DNA of 14,905 nt from Rhodospirillales bacterium (GTDB lineage: Bacteria > Pseudomonadota > Alphaproteobacteria > Acetobacterales > Acetobacteraceae), in the NCBI GenBank assembly GCA_028870815.1, contig JAGWOU010000011.1, positions 1-14,905 of the forward strand, given 5' to 3'. This document shows, one piece after another, positions 13,443 through 14,905 of the stretch. Every line of letters starts with the position of its first letter. Position 1 is the stretch's first letter. The position numbers and the translations under genes are program-made. The notes beneath the pieces were generated by a model. The model was not told where the DNA came from and did not search any database. It saw nothing but the letters and a program-made list of their open reading frames with translations.

Positions 13443-14834
13443 ATGAGCGGTACGTCATATCTAACAGTCGCCGGTGGTGGTTCAACGAATCTCCATTCTG
13501 GTGTGCTCAGCGTTCCTTCCACGCTCGGCACGACCGTAAATTCTCTACTGCAGACTTATCTTGATGGCGTATCCGGCTCAGTTGCTGGTGGTTCTGCAGG
13601 TTTTGAGAATCTTAACGCTATCGGAACGGGTGGTACCGTTGCGGGTTCGGGCAGTACTTTCCTGGAAGAAATTACCAATTCCGACAGCACGGGTGCTTCC
13701 GTCGGCGGCACGTTTAGCGGTGTCGTATCGGTTAATCCCGCTGCGACCACCTTGGTGGTTCAGTATCCGGGCAACTTGTCCCTCTCGGGCAGCTCCGGCA
13801 CAAACCTCGCGCTGTTCGGCGCGGCCAGCAACGTGAACTACACGGTCTCGGGCGGCTCGGGTGCTTCTATCGTTGCGGCTGGCGGCAATGACGCATTTTA
13901 TATCAGCAACGCCTCTGACGCGGTGACTTTTGCCGGCAACGATACGGTGGTGTTCACCTCGGGCACCTCTGGTGCCGGCAACGAGACCGTGAATGCCGTT
14001 GGCAACGCCACGACGAGCGTGTTTATCGGTGGTTCCGATGCCGCGACTGTTACGGCTTCGGACAGCGCCCAAGCCTCGGTTGTGTTCCTGCCGCGCGCGG
14101 GTGGTAATCTGGACTTCATTAATAATTCCAGCTCCGCGCAGACGGTTTTCTCTGGCCTCTACACCGTGTCTGGCGGCGGTACGGAGTATACATCCAACTC
14201 CATTACCGTGTTCGGCGGTGCTGGCGGCGGTTTCTATGTCGGCGGCAGTGCCGGCTTTAACTCCCTTAATGGCGGCACCGGCAATTCCACGCTGGTTGGT
14301 GGTGGCGGCGGCGACATTCTGAGCACTGGCGGCGCCAATAACGTTCTGTTCTCCGGTAATGGTTCTGAGACCCTGATCGGCGGCGGTGGCACCAACAGCT
14401 TCTTCCTTGGTGTGGAAGATGTGGGTATCGGCACCATCCGCGCGGTTGGCGATCTGGCTTCCGCGACCGGTTCTGGCTCTCAGAACTTCATTCTGGGCCA
14501 GCTCAGCGCCACCACGCTTACCGGTTCGACGGTGACCGGTGCTTCCAACGTATACGACGTGCTGGGCACCTACACCACCACGGGCGGCCAGGCCGTGACT
14601 CTGGGCGGAAGCGACTTCACGATCACCGATTTCGGTGCGAACAGCACGATCAACCTCTTGAATGGCTCTTTCAACACGGGTGCGGGTGCGCCGAGTGTCG
14701 AGACTGTTCAGCCGGCTATCGGCGGCGGTTCTACGCAGATCCTGCTCAACGATGGCACGGTGATCACGCTCAAGGGTGTGTCCACTTCGCAGGTTAGTGC
14801 GCCGGTTGGCGGGCATAGCATCACCTTCCTGTAA
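13443..14834 (+). CDS. Glycine-rich, acidic RTX-like repeat protein, probably secreted
   Basis: 463 residues, not recognised as a named protein. It is rich in Gly (about 91), Ser, Thr, Val and Asn, with no Cys, no Trp and no Met after the first. It has 23 Asp/Glu but only three Lys/Arg (Arg218, Arg333, Lys444), so the first 217 residues lack any. There is no Sec signal peptide. Residues 275-320 form five 9-residue units, each starting with Leu or Val-Leu; GGGGGDIL (286-293) matches the calcium-binding RTX motif GGxGxDxL and the others are degenerate. The rest reads as short beta strands and Gly/Asn turns, as in a beta-roll or beta-helix. The tail (DGTVITLKGV, 437-446, and SITFL at the end) resembles ends of type I secretion substrates. 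Glycine codons are almost all GGC/GGT, unlike the neighbours, suggesting high expression. The ATG has GAGGG (13432-13436) 6 bases upstream. An S-layer or biofilm-matrix role is a guess. Confidence 0.85.
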   Translation: MSGTSYLTVAGGGSTNLHSGVLSVPSTLGTTVNSLLQTYLDGVSGSVAGGSAGFENLNAIGTGGTVAGSGSTFLEEITNSDSTGASVGGTFSGVVSVNPAATTLVVQYPGNLSLSGSSGTNLALFGAASNVNYTVSGGSGASIVAAGGNDAFYISNASDAVTFAGNDTVVFTSGTSGAGNETVNAVGNATTSVFIGGSDAATVTASDSAQASVVFLPRAGGNLDFINNSSSAQTVFSGLYTVSGGGTEYTSNSITVFGGAGGGFYVGGSAGFNSLNGGTGNSTLVGGGGGDILSTGGANNVLFSGNGSETLIGGGGTNSFFLGVEDVGIGTIRAVGDLASATGSGSQNFILGQLSATTLTGSTVTGASNVYDVLGTYTTTGGQAVTLGGSDFTITDFGANSTINLLNGSFNTGAGAPSVETVQPAIGGGSTQILLNDGTVITLKGVSTSQVSAPVGGHSITFL

Positions 14835-14853
14835 TTTCCTTAGGGAATTCCAG

Positions 14854-14889
14854 AAAAAACCTGCCTTGCGAAAGCAAGGCAGGTTTTTT
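14854..14889. terminator. Strong intrinsic terminator after the RTX-like gene
   Basis: A perfect 10-bp stem, CCTGCCTTGC (14860-14869) with GCAAGGCAGG (14874-14883), closes a GAAA tetraloop and is followed by six T (14884-14889). Six A (14854-14859) precede it, so the stem can extend to 16 bp and the element can also terminate transcription arriving from the right. It starts 20 bases after the stop codon and is the clearest terminator in the window. Confidence 0.95.
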
Positions 14890-14905
14890 ATTGGCTAGTA
14901 CCGGT

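Noticed and set aside
13578..14816. 412-residue minus-strand open frame opposite the RTX-like gene
   Set aside because: It is the mirror of a repetitive GC-biased gene: Arg/Gly/Ala-rich with no family motif. The plus-strand frame has a ribosome site, a terminator and a coherent repeat pattern.
1..14905. tRNA, rRNA, CRISPR array, transposon ends or integrase genes
   Set aside because: Read on both strands: no cloverleaf, no regularly spaced direct repeats and no transposase or recombinase motif found.

Overview
The window is high-GC chromosomal DNA from an alphaproteobacterium, most likely Acetobacteraceae (Rhodospirillales). This rests on codon composition, the order aminotransferase - homoserine dehydrogenase - class II fructose-bisphosphatase, a class I PHA synthase, a ClC transporter of a type with a GMEAGY filter motif, and a glycine-rich RTX-like surface protein. 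The taxon is an inference. No rRNA, tRNA, CRISPR array, transposase or phage gene is visible.

Left block (1-6066, minus strand). Reading with transcription: phaC (class I polyhydroxyalkanoate synthase), then a GT4 glycosyltransferase, an O-antigen ligase/polymerase-like membrane protein, a second GT4 glycosyltransferase, and a CobW-family GTPase whose C-terminus runs off the window. The three glycan genes overlap one another (44 and 8 bases) and look like one translationally coupled unit for building and joining or polymerising a surface glycan. phaC lies 45 bases upstream and may share its transcript, but is functionally separate (carbon storage).

Middle block (6158-10429, plus strand), divergent from phaC across 91 bases. 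A proline-rich lipoprotein with a degenerate OmpA-like domain is followed by an AlaC/DapL-like aminotransferase, hom (TTG start overlapping the preceding stop) and glpX. The last three form a tight metabolic operon linking aspartate-family amino acid synthesis with gluconeogenesis. glpX overlaps the convergent rsmA (16S rRNA dimethyltransferase) by 4 bases.

Right block (11293-14905, plus strand). A ClC-family transporter with C-terminal CBS-like regions is divergent from rsmA. It is followed by a 386-base AT-rich intergenic region unlike the rest of the window, then by a 463-residue Gly/Ser/Thr-rich, very acidic, cysteine-free protein with degenerate RTX nonapeptides. That last gene has a codon bias suggesting high expression and ends at a strong, probably bidirectional, intrinsic terminator. 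It is the least explained and most interesting locus here. I see no convincing new multi-gene system.
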